Below, in pieces: positions 24,701 through 33,479 of a stretch of 64,000 nucleotides of DNA; position 1 is the first letter of the stretch, and the number at the start of each line of letters is the position of its first letter. Position numbers and translations under genes: made by a program. Location of the stretch: the NCBI RefSeq assembly GCF_958298935.1, contig NC_084924.1:6820001-6884000 (forward strand), given 5' to 3'. The notes below the pieces were generated by a model. That model did not search any database, had not been told where the DNA came from, and saw nothing but the letters and a program-made list of their open reading frames with translations. This DNA is from Phragmites australis (taxonomy: Eukaryota > Streptophyta > Magnoliopsida > Poales > Poaceae).

Positions 24701-25282
24701 GCACAATCATAGCAAACCAAACATGAACCTTTGGAGGCCTGCTCCTCACACCCATGGTGCCGCTTATTGATCTACTCCAATTAGTACACGCTGCAGTACA
24801 AGGGGAAAAAAAAAAGAGCTCAAAGAGAAAACTGCAAATCAATAGTGGTTACGAGTCTGCAACGCATAGGCTCATCACCATGTCAAATCAAGAAAGATAC
24901 AATTGCAGCAACCAAACAGAAAATTCTCCAGAAAAGAATATGGCAGACGGGCTTTGGGATGGGGTTGTCACATCGTGAACCTCTTCGCTTGTTTCTCGAT
25001 TCTAGATTTATTGTCGCTCCATTTATTGCATTATTAGAACTTATTGTCGCTCCATTTACTACATTATTAGTGTATAGAGCTTAGTGTACAGCAAAACCAA
25101 GCTGAAGAGCAGCAATAATAGACACATCTTTCTTTATAAGATTTAAAGCATTTAACTAATCTTGGGACAGTAAGTAGCCATCGATGACAAAGGTAGTGAT
25201 CATGGGGTCAAAGCCCATCGTGATGGTTGGTTGCTGACTGTAGTGCTTATTGAGGGCACTGGTATAACAGCTGCTGGTTCAT

Positions 25283-25572
25283 CTCACTTTTTTTTTAAGG
25301 TACCGGCAAGCTAGAGCTCAAGCCAAATATATATTAAAAAGAAGAAGAGAATTGACTCAGTTTATAAAACAAATCGAACTCTAAAATCTTAAAAAAAAAA
25401 TACGGTTTCAGATAGGAAAACCGACACCCAATCCCAAGATGACAATACGACCCCAACTCCACAGACGACGCTCACGCTATAAGACACAACCAAACAATAG
25501 ACAGAATCAATCCAACTTAACTCGCGTGCTAACTAACCAGAAACACTACCACCCTCATAACTTGGTCGGCGG
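25283..25572 (-). mobile_element. 3' end of an older retroelement that hosts the copia insertion
   Basis: On the minus strand this segment ends CTTGCCGGTACCTT followed by a run of A (poly-T on the plus strand at about 25289-25297). That is the look of a non-LTR retrotransposon 3' end. It is interrupted at 25573 by the copia element and continues at 37332 on the other side. No protein motif was recognised. Confidence 0.4.
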
Positions 25573-25577
25573 AACCC
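25573..25577. repeat. Target-site duplication AACCC, left copy
   Basis: It exactly matches 37332-37336 and marks the copia insertion site. Confidence 0.93.
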
Positions 25578-27188
25578 TGAAAGTGCCTAGAGGGGGGGTG
25601 AATAGGCTTTTCTGAAATTTAAAACTAAAAACAGTGGATTAAACTGCCGGATATTCCGGTGAAGTCCGGATACTCCGGTATGGTCCGGAGTATCCGGTCT
25701 AGTCCGGAGTCTCCGGCCTGACAGGAAAACTTAGAATAAATTTGCACTGAGGATCACAGCTAGATTCTATGAGATGCACTAGGTCAAGAAGATGTTACTG
25801 AGCTAGAACAACAAATAAAACTAGCAAGATTGATACTATAGCAATTTAAATGACAAATGATTAAATGTGCACGATCAAGTGAGTTTCACAAAATAGAACA
25901 CGAGAATATATCCCGGAGTTCGGCCACCTCACAAAGAAGTGCCTACGTCTCCGTTGAGGAGCTCACAAAGAGCCGGGTCTTCTCCAACCCTATCCTCTTC
26001 TAGCGACTACAAAGATCAAGCTAGAAATTCTTACTCAATATGAAGGTGCTTACAAACTTTCCGAGGCACACCACAAGTTTTGGGTGCTCTTCGGGCAACT
26101 CCTTTCCTTTTAGAAACCCAAAGCTTCAAAGGAAATGATCGCAGAAAATTGCTCGATGAAGAAATCAATGCTCAAGTGGCTTGAACTCTCTCCAAAACCA
26201 CACTCTCAAATTTTTGCAAATTTGGCTCTAGAGATGATTGGAGAGGCTTTGAATGCTCTTAAAGTGCTCAAGAGGTCTCAAGGAAACCAGCCACAGCAAG
26301 CTCTAAATGCTATGGAGAGAGGGGGCATTTATAGCACTCTCTCACAGACTAGCCGTTACTGTTTTTGTCAGAGCTTACCGGAGTATCCGGTGTACACCGG
26401 AGTCTCCGGTCCTAAATCCAAAAACGGCGTCAGAACGGTCACCGAACGTGTCAGAACTAGCCGTTATGGTTCTGTTTAATTGCCGGAGTCTCCGGTGAAC
26501 ACCGGAGTCTCCGGTCCTGACAGTCTTTCCAAAAAGATTAAGTCCGGAGACTAGCCGGACCCTCCGGCAACTTCAGGTACCGGAGTATCCGGTGAACACC
26601 GGAGACTCCGGTCTTTTCTATTAAATATCAAAAAGATTAAAAGCTAACCGAGAGCCTCTGCCGGAGTCTACCTCGGAGACTCCGACTGCAAACAAAACAT
26701 TTTACCGGAGTATCCGGTGAACACCGGAGACTCCGGTCTTTTTCTTGGAAAGATTAACCCGAAGCCGAGACTCTCTGCCGGAGGCTAGCACGGAGACTCC
26801 GGCTGAGCGCTGAGTACCGGAGTATCCGGTGAACACCGGAGACTCTGGACTCAGAGAATTTTCAGAAAGAGTTTCGTGTCCGTGAGTGAATGTGTCTCTC
26901 AATTTGGTGATTCTAAAGGATCTCTTGAGCATTGAGACACTAATCAAGCAAAATAAATTCATCCATCTAGGAAAAAATCTATCCTAGACTCAATTGCAAA
27001 AGTAAAAAGAATTTAAGCCCTATTTAATATCCTTCGATGATTCTTCAATTGTTTCGACGGGCGACAAACGTTACTTGCCTTCACAACTAATGCTCATACC
27101 TGTTCAATACTTACAAAGCACGTTAGTTCTTTAATCGTTTTGTCATCAATAAGCCAAAACCCACTTAGGGGGCCTAGATGCACTTTCA
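25578..27188 (-). repeat. 3' LTR of the copia element (1611 bp)
   Basis: The plus-strand ends are TGAAAGTGCC and GATGCACTTTCA. It is identical to 35721-37331 except T at 26008 and 26060, where the other LTR has C (36151, 36203). It contains many CCGGA...TCCGG palindromes. Short open frames here (for example 26135-26479 on the plus strand) recur identically in the other LTR and are not genes. Confidence 0.95.
25648..26850. repeat. Array of CCGGA...TCCGG double palindromes in the 3' LTR
   Basis: The unit is CCGGAGTATCCGG, a spacer TGAACA or TGTACA, then CCGGAGACTCCGG or CCGGAGTCTCCGG. Complete or nearly complete units are at about 26380, 26483, 26580, 26705 and 26818. A compact cluster of five half-units lies at 25648-25720. 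The same array is in the 5' LTR (about 35791-36993). Confidence 0.9.
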
Positions 27189-27202
27189 ATCTCCCCCTTT
27201 TT
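27189..27202 (-). promoter_or_regulatory. Polypurine tract of the copia element
   Basis: On the minus strand AAAAAGGGGGAGAT abuts the 3' LTR, the position and composition expected for the primer of plus-strand DNA synthesis. Related purine tracts (AGGGGGAGCT and similar) lie further upstream at about 27277-27287, 27351-27361 and 27571-27580. Confidence 0.85.
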
Positions 27203-27612
27203 GGTGATTGATGACAACCCGATTAAATGATACACAAGGATATATGAAAAGGTTTTAAATTCTAGAAGATATGGTAAGCTCCCCCTAAATGTATGCATTG
27301 TTCTAAGCAAAGTTAAGCAACAATGCATTTATTTAGGAAGTGGAACACAAGAGCTCCCCCTATATCCTAGAATCCGTGGGAAGCAAAAGGTTATGAAAAG
27401 ACATAGAGCACACAAAACTAATGAAAGAGCAACAATCATCATACTAACATAAAGGTCTTATGAAATTAAATAGCACAAGGTTCATCACAAACCAGAATCC
27501 AATTGTCCAACAGCGAAAGAGATTTAAAGGAGACCAAAACTAAAGAAACTAAGATAAAGGATAACTATCTCTCCCCCTTTGGCATCAAGCACCAAAAAGA
27601 GAGAGAAAGAGC

Positions 27613-29310
27613 CTACTCGCTGCTACCATCTTCCTCATCATCGTCTTCCTCGTCTTCACTTCCTTCGTTGCCGTCAGAGGAATCGTCTTGAGCTTGTTGT
27701 TGAGAACTTTCGGCTGCTGCTTGAGCTTCATCATACCATGCCCAAGGGTTCTCAACCTCAAAAGGTGCACTCTCCGCTTCATCTGACTCAATAGGAGAGC
27801 AAGGGGGTTGGAGATTCATGGATGTGTACATTTGTTTCTGACGATTCTCCATTTTCTTTAAGCGAGCACCTTGATTCTTGATTTCAGTGGCATTGTGAGT
27901 GCAAATCTTGAAAATTGCTTTGAGAGCACTCTTGATGAAGGAAGACCCTCGAGGAGGAGCACGTCTCGAGGCAAACGGTCTTGAGCTAGGAGGAGCATGA
28001 GGAGGAGATGGAGAAGGAGATGGAGCTTGAATGTTCAAAGGCCTCATTCTGTATGGTTCATGCTTGATCTCCTTGACAAAAGTCTTTTTGGATATCCTTT
28101 CAATGATAAACATGAGATAAGGGGCATATCCACAACTTTTTATAGGCGACTTGGATGTAAAAACAATTTCCTCCCATAGAAAGTGAGCCACGCTGAACGG
28201 AGCATGATCATTTGACATGGCTGCAAGGAGATTTCTGGAGATACTTTGAACTGAAGTTGCATCCCCACTCTTGGGTGCCAAGGTGAGCCGGAATAGGGAG
28301 TTCAAACATCGATAGAAATGCCTCATCCCTGTGAGTTTCCCAAACTCAACTCGTCCATGATTTAGATACATGAACCCAATTTCTTCTAGTGTCAGTTGAT
28401 TCTCATTGTGAATCTGATCCCTGGACGTATCTCTGACATCTAGATGGAAGTAGTGAGCGAAGCCTCTGAAACTGATCCTGTATTTGACTCCCTCTGTCAT
28501 CCAGTGCATAATGGGATTTTCACATCCCTCAAACCACACTGTGGCATAGAATTGTGCAATAATCTCCTCGCACCAATCATATCTGAAAGCCATGATATCT
28601 TTCACCCTTTTGCTCTCACAGGCTGCAATCACTTCAGTGAACACTGGGTTGTGCTTCCTGGCCATATAATCCCAATCAATCCATTGCATGGGAGTAATAG
28701 GCTTCTTCTTGGCCAAAATTACCGTTTCATAAAAGTCTGCCTGAAAGTCATTCCAGAAACGATAATCGGCAACATTCTTCTCAAAATCATATGGGTTGTT
28801 TAACCTTTCACTAACAACCCTTGATACATTCTTCATGTAGTTTACTGTCCTTTTTGGAGCATCAACAACAGAAGCTGTTCTCCGAGGTCTGTGAAGCTTT
28901 AAGGGACCAATGACTTCATCAGCTTGTTCTTCTTCATTATCCTCGGATTCAGATGGGCTATCTTGTGCAACACCTTTGCCTCTTTCTTCAGTAGAAGGCA
29001 TCGTTCCTCGACCTCTTCCTGCAGTTACTTTGGCTAGCCCCTTTCCCCTTGCAGACTCTCGGCCTCGCATAGCTTGAGATTTGGTTCGGCAGATGGTCAC
29101 ATGGTCCCTGTCACCACTTCCAGCAGCTATGCCTTCCTCGATGTGAATACCACCACTTGCGGCTATTTTACGAACTCTTTCACCACTAGCATGGCCGCTT
29201 CCACTATCTTCTGATTGGGCAGGAGCACTTGATTCTTGAGCGCGGGGATCACTTCTTTGTTTCTTCTTCCTCTCAAAAGTGCGACCCTTCTCAAAACGGT
29301 CTTCGGCCAT
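27613..29310 (-). CDS. Third ORF of the copia element (env position), 565 aa
   Basis: This intact frame follows pol, where SIRE/Maximus elements carry an extra ORF. It resembles the 'putative plant transposon protein' domain found in such ORFs; function is unknown. I use the ATG at 29308-29310 (MAEDRFEKGRTFERKK); the frame opens further upstream but without ATG. A splice-acceptor-like TTGCTTCCAG lies just before this ATG, so expression from a spliced subgenomic RNA is plausible. Features: a basic, Ser-rich N-terminal ~150 residues; a conserved globular middle (YDFEKNVADYRFWNDF, MQWIDWDYMARKHNPVF, WFEGCENPIMHWMTEGV); a Pro/Ser linker; a short coiled-coil-like stretch (KNQGARLKKMENRQKQM); and a strongly acidic tail. 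No clear transmembrane helix was seen in the ATG-initiated protein, so calling it an envelope is not supported. Confidence 0.8.
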   Translation of the reverse strand: MAEDRFEKGRTFERKKKQRSDPRAQESSAPAQSEDSGSGHASGERVRKIAASGGIHIEEGIAAGSGDRDHVTICRTKSQAMRGRESARGKGLAKVTAGRGRGTMPSTEERGKGVAQDSPSESEDNEEEQADEVIGPLKLHRPRRTASVVDAPKRTVNYMKNVSRVVSERLNNPYDFEKNVADYRFWNDFQADFYETVILAKKKPITPMQWIDWDYMARKHNPVFTEVIAACESKRVKDIMAFRYDWCEEIIAQFYATVWFEGCENPIMHWMTEGVKYRISFRGFAHYFHLDVRDTSRDQIHNENQLTLEEIGFMYLNHGRVEFGKLTGMRHFYRCLNSLFRLTLAPKSGDATSVQSISRNLLAAMSNDHAPFSVAHFLWEEIVFTSKSPIKSCGYAPYLMFIIERISKKTFVKEIKHEPYRMRPLNIQAPSPSPSPPHAPPSSRPFASRRAPPRGSSFIKSALKAIFKICTHNATEIKNQGARLKKMENRQKQMYTSMNLQPPCSPIESDEAESAPFEVENPWAWYDEAQAAAESSQQQAQDDSSDGNEGSEDEEDDDEEDGSSE

Positions 29311-30227
29311 TGCAAGAGCACCTGGAAGCAATGGAATGAATAAACAATTTGAGGAATAAAAGATTGGACAGGAAAAGCTGAACTTTCGGGCTGACACCGG
29401 AGTATCCGGTGTACACCGGAGACTCCGGTCTGCCCCGACAGAAGTCCTAACAGGCTAGGGTTTTGAAGATATGGCCAACTAGAGATGAAACAAGTTTGGG
29501 AATGGGTTCTATAGGGAACTAGAAACTATTCTACCAAAGGAAAACAACTCTAGACAAGAGCATTGAGAGATCGGGAAGATTGATGAAAACGGTACCTTTG
29601 AGCTCAAATCCTCCGGGGATTTTTGAGAAATAGAGATTTCCGGAGATTCCGGCCTTGAATCCAAGAGAGAATCGTAGCAAGACTTGAAGATCCTTGAGTT
29701 CCTCTCAAAATCGCCGGAGAGAAGGTCGTTTGGAGAGAGGACAAGAGAATAGATGAGAAGAGGTGACTGTTCGGGCTGGGGAAATATATAGAATTCTGGA
29801 GACACCGGAAACTCCGGTGTAGACCGGAGACTCCGGTCCTGACACAAGTACCGGAGACTCCGGTGAACACCGGACTGTCCGGTAACTGGAAACAGAACGA
29901 AATAACGCTGAGTCTGTGAACAGTGTCAGGTCCGGATACTCCGGTGAACACCGGACATTCCGGGACCTGGAACTGTCACAGCAGATTTTAGAGCTGAATA
30001 AAATTGAAAGGGATTTACTGGAAGGAAAAAGTTGGACAAGAGGATTAATTTGTCAAATGTGATAAGCCAATCAAGCATCATTACATAACTATGATCACAA
30101 GTTACAAATTATGATCGGAAGATCAAAAAAATCCAAATAGTTTTGAGAAAAACACTCAAAATGCAGTTTTCGCAAACTCTTAACTAGAAAAGCTATAAAT
30201 CTACAACAAGCAAGTGTATGCAACAGT
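29311..30227 (-). other. pol-to-ORF3 spacer of the copia element with CCGG palindromes
   Basis: This is an untranslated spacer of about 0.9 kb between pol and the third ORF. It holds further CCGGA...TCCGG units at about 29396-29431 and 29803-29975, the same motif as in the LTRs. Their presence outside the LTRs means they cannot be explained by LTR duplication alone. No conserved frame was seen. Confidence 0.7.
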
Positions 30228-33200
30228 TCAAGCCACGTTCCGAGAATCTAGGACATTTAATTCACTTCTCAACTCACAAAACCTTTGCTCATCAAGTGGT
30301 TTAGTGAGGATATCGGCTAATTGTTTTTCGGTTCTCACATGGTGAATGTCAATATCCCCTTTTGTTGCATGATCTCTCAAGAAATGATGTCTAATATCTA
30401 TGTGCTTGGTTCTTGAGTGTTGTACGGGATTGTTGGCTATTTTGATGGCACTCTCATTATCACATAAAAGTGGAATTTTGGGAGTTTTGTGGCCATAGTC
30501 TCTTAGAGTTTGCTTCATCCATAGGAGTTGAGCACAACATGCTCCCGCGGCAACATATTCAGCTTCGGCAGTGGATAGAGCTACGGAGTTTTGTTTCTTG
30601 GATGACCATGACACTAAGGACCTACCCAAGAATTGGCAAGTACCCGAAGTACTCTTCCTATCCACCTTACAACCGGCATAATCGGAGTCCGAATAGCCGA
30701 TAAGGTCAAAGGATGACCCTTTTGGATACCAAAGCCCAAGGTATGGAGTATGAACTAAATATCGAAGAATCCTCTTAACGGCCATCAAATGGCACTCTTT
30801 GGGAGCGGCTTGAAATCTTGCACACATGCACACACTAAGCATAATATCGGGCCTAGATGCACATAAATAAAGCAAAGATCCAATCATGGAACGATATACC
30901 TTTTGATCCACACTTTTGCCTTCTCCATTGAGGTCAAGATGTCCATTAGCTTGCATGGGCGTTTTGATTGGTTTGGCATTCTCCATGTCAAATTTCTTGA
31001 GCATATCTTTGATGTACTTGGTTTGGCAAATGAAGGTTCCTTCCTTGAGTTGCTTGATTTGAAAACCGAGAAAGAACTTCAATTCTCCCATCATGGACAT
31101 CTCAAACCTTCTTGTCATGATCCTACTAAAGTCTTCACAAAATTGTTGATTAGTAGAACCAAATATAATGTCATCGACATATATTTGACAAACAAATAAA
31201 TCATTATCAATATTCTTAGTAAAGAGAGTGGAGTCGGCTTTGCCTATTTCAAAGCCCTTTTTGACAAGAAAATCCCTAAGGCATTCATACCATGCTCTAG
31301 GGGCTTGTTTTAGCCCATAAAGCGCCTTATGGAGTTTAAAGACATACTCGGGATGTTTGGGATCTTCAAAGCCGGGCGGTTGCTCCACATATACCAATTC
31401 GGAGATTGGTCCATTTAGAAATGCGCTCTTCACGTCCATTTGATATAACTTGAAATCATGGTGAGTAGCATAGGCTAATAAAATACGAATTGACTCTAGC
31501 CTAGCTACGGGAGCGTATGTCTCACCAAAATCCAAACCTTCGATTTGAGTGAATCCTTGAGCAACCAAACGAGCTTTGTTCCTTGTTACTATCCCATTTT
31601 CATCTTGTTTGTTGCGGAAGACCCATTTTGTCCCAATCACATTTTGTTTTGGCCTTTCCACCAAAGACCAAACTTCATTTCTTTTAAAGTTGTTCAATTC
31701 TTCTTGCATAGCCATTATCCAATCCGGATCTTCAAGCGCTTCTTCTACCTTCAAAGGTTCCAAAGAGGAAACAAAAGAGTAAAATTCACAAAAGTTTGCA
31801 ATTCTTGAACGAGTAGTTACCCCCTTTTGTATATCACCAAGGATGTTGTCCACGGGGTGATCTCTTTGGATACTTTGATGAACACGTGGATGTGGCACTT
31901 GAGATTGATGTTGGATGTCTTCCACTTCATTATTCAAGAAATTGTTCGGATCTTCATGGTCTTGATGTTGATCTTGTGATCTCTTGTCGTCTTGATCTTG
32001 GGTTGACATTGATGGTTCAACTTGCATTGAAGAAGATGGTTGATCCCTATCTATTTGAGCTTCTTCAGTCTTTTCTTGTTCTAGGGGCTTGATTTCGTCA
32101 ATTGCCATCTTCTTGATTGCTTCGCTTGGTATTTCTTCATCACCTAAGACATTTGTATCGACTTGCTCCACTTGGGAGCCATTAGATTCATCGAATGTTA
32201 CGTCTCTCACAATTTCAACACATCCGGTGGTTTTGTTGAAAATGCGGTAGGCGTAAGCATTTGAACCATAACCAAGCATAAACCCTTCATCTACTTTTGG
32301 AGCAAATTTAGAACTTCTAGATTTCTTGTTTAGAATAAAGCATTTGCTACCAAAGACTTTAAAATAGGAAACATTTGGCTTGTTACCGGTTAGAAGCTCG
32401 TATGAGGTTTTGTTCAACAACTTGTGTAAATATAACCGGTTGATGGCATGGCATGCGGTGTTGATTGCTTCCGCCCAAAATTGATCCGATACTTTGTATT
32501 CATCAAGCATTGTTCTTGCGGATTCAATTAGAGTCCTATTCTTCCTTTCGATCACTCCATTTTGTTGAGGGGAGTATGGAGCCGAGAACTCATGCTTGAT
32601 TCCTTCTTCATCAAGAAACTCTTCAACTTGTATGTTCTTGAATTCGCTTCCATTGTCGCTTCTAACTCTCTTGATCTTTACTTCGAATTCATTTTGTGCT
32701 CTTCTCACAAACTTCTTGAGAATGGCTTGAGTTTCGCTTTTATCATGCAAGAAGAATACCCAAGTGAAACGTGAAAAATCATCAACAATAACTAAGCCAT
32801 ATTTGTTACCTCCGATGCTTATATAAGTGATTGGCCCAAATAAGTCCATGTGAAGAAGTTCCAATGGTCTTGAAGTGGTCATCACATTTTTCAAGGGATG
32901 AGATGCTCCAACTTGCTTTCCCGCTTGGCATGCACTACAAACTCTATTTTTCTCAAAGGTCACATTCGTTAGTCCTAGAATGTGTTCACCCCTTTGAAGT
33001 TTGGACAAATTCCTCATGCCAACATGAGCAAGTCGGCGATGCCAAAGCCAACCCATGCTAGACTTAGCCATCAAGCAAGTTTTAGGCATCACTCCATCCG
33101 TTGAAAAATCAACAAGATAGAGTTTACCCTTCAACTTGCCCGTGAAGACTATAGAGGCGTCCTCCCTTCTAGAGACGACCACACCCTCATTTGTAAAAAG

Positions 33201-33425
33201 ACAATTGTAACCAATTTCACATAATTGAGATACGGATAATAAGTTGTAATTGAGTGATTTTACTAGCAAGACATTTGAAATGGAAGTATCATTTGAGATA
33301 GCAATTTTACCTAGTCCCATTACCTCTCCTTTTCCATTATCACCAAAAATGATGTTTTCATGAGGTCCTCCATTTTCTTCAAAGAGAAGAACATACTCTT
33401 TTCTCCGGTCATATGATTGGTACAA
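30228..33425 (-). CDS. pol of the copia element: integrase, reverse transcriptase, RNase H
   Basis: A 1065-codon open frame. Residues below are counted from its first codon, TTG at 33425, because it has no ATG start and is the downstream part of a polyprotein. Integrase: zinc-binding H129, H134, C163, C166 and catalytic D194, D257, E293 (DD35E; contexts [26 protein letters not shown]). Reverse transcriptase: [32 protein letters not shown] and catalytic YVDD at 749-752. RNase [51 protein letters not shown] near the C-terminus. No internal stop. The frame equals the gag frame, but two stops separate them and the protease DSG motif lies in another frame. Otherwise all catalytic residues are present. 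Confidence 0.92.
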   Translation of the reverse strand: MYQSYDRRKEYVLLFEENGGPHENIIFGDNGKGEVMGLGKIAISNDTSISNVLLVKSLNYNLLSVSQLCEIGYNCLFTNEGVVVSRREDASIVFTGKLKGKLYLVDFSTDGVMPKTCLMAKSSMGWLWHRRLAHVGMRNLSKLQRGEHILGLTNVTFEKNRVCSACQAGKQVGASHPLKNVMTTSRPLELLHMDLFGPITYISIGGNKYGLVIVDDFSRFTWVFFLHDKSETQAILKKFVRRAQNEFEVKIKRVRSDNGSEFKNIQVEEFLDEEGIKHEFSAPYSPQQNGVIERKNRTLIESARTMLDEYKVSDQFWAEAINTACHAINRLYLHKLLNKTSYELLTGNKPNVSYFKVFGSKCFILNKKSRSSKFAPKVDEGFMLGYGSNAYAYRIFNKTTGCVEIVRDVTFDESNGSQVEQVDTNVLGDEEIPSEAIKKMAIDEIKPLEQEKTEEAQIDRDQPSSSMQVEPSMSTQDQDDKRSQDQHQDHEDPNNFLNNEVEDIQHQSQVPHPRVHQSIQRDHPVDNILGDIQKGVTTRSRIANFCEFYSFVSSLEPLKVEEALEDPDWIMAMQEELNNFKRNEVWSLVERPKQNVIGTKWVFRNKQDENGIVTRNKARLVAQGFTQIEGLDFGETYAPVARLESIRILLAYATHHDFKLYQMDVKSAFLNGPISELVYVEQPPGFEDPKHPEYVFKLHKALYGLKQAPRAWYECLRDFLVKKGFEIGKADSTLFTKNIDNDLFVCQIYVDDIIFGSTNQQFCEDFSRIMTRRFEMSMMGELKFFLGFQIKQLKEGTFICQTKYIKDMLKKFDMENAKPIKTPMQANGHLDLNGEGKSVDQKVYRSMIGSLLYLCASRPDIMLSVCMCARFQAAPKECHLMAVKRILRYLVHTPYLGLWYPKGSSFDLIGYSDSDYAGCKVDRKSTSGTCQFLGRSLVSWSSKKQNSVALSTAEAEYVAAGACCAQLLWMKQTLRDYGHKTPKIPLLCDNESAIKIANNPVQHSRTKHIDIRHHFLRDHATKGDIDIHHVRTEKQLADILTKPLDEQRFCELRSELNVLDSRNVA

Positions 33426-33479
33426 CCGCTATCAATGACCCAACTTGATCCGCCGGAGGAGTATGCCTACAAAACAAAG
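33425..33479 (-). other. Protease active-site segment, out of frame with gag and pol
   Basis: Between the gag stop (33480-33482) and the pol frame, the minus strand encodes the copia-type protease motif [11 protein letters not shown], with D-S-G at 33433-33425. It lies in the +1 frame relative to both gag and pol. In the gag/pol frame this stretch has two stops (TGA TAG). Upstream in the +1 frame, TTTGTTTTGTAG just before the segment is both a stop and a good splice-acceptor-like sequence. Ribosomal shifting, splicing or simple mutation are the possible explanations. Confidence 0.7.

Larger units (their letters stand above)
19846..25282. other. Gene-poor region with transposon remnants
   Basis: No conserved coding sequence was found. 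Visible items are a local direct duplication (20780-20905), a MITE-like copy (21557-21722), and an AT-rich block at 23730-24350 that starts GTGTAGCCAGAATTTTG. The last could be a degraded DNA-transposon end. At 24355-24480 the sequence is rich in GGCTCG/GAGCTAACTCG words, like a hAT terminus. A 33-bp imperfect tandem repeat (TTATTGTCGCTCCATTTA...) is at about 25010-25072. 22000-23700 is unique-looking GC-moderate DNA without a gene. Confidence 0.45.

Noticed and set aside
26135..26479. Plus-strand 114-codon frame, repeated identically at 36278-36622 and in part at 44325
   Set aside because: It lies in the LTRs of the copia family and only repeats because the LTR repeats; no domain.
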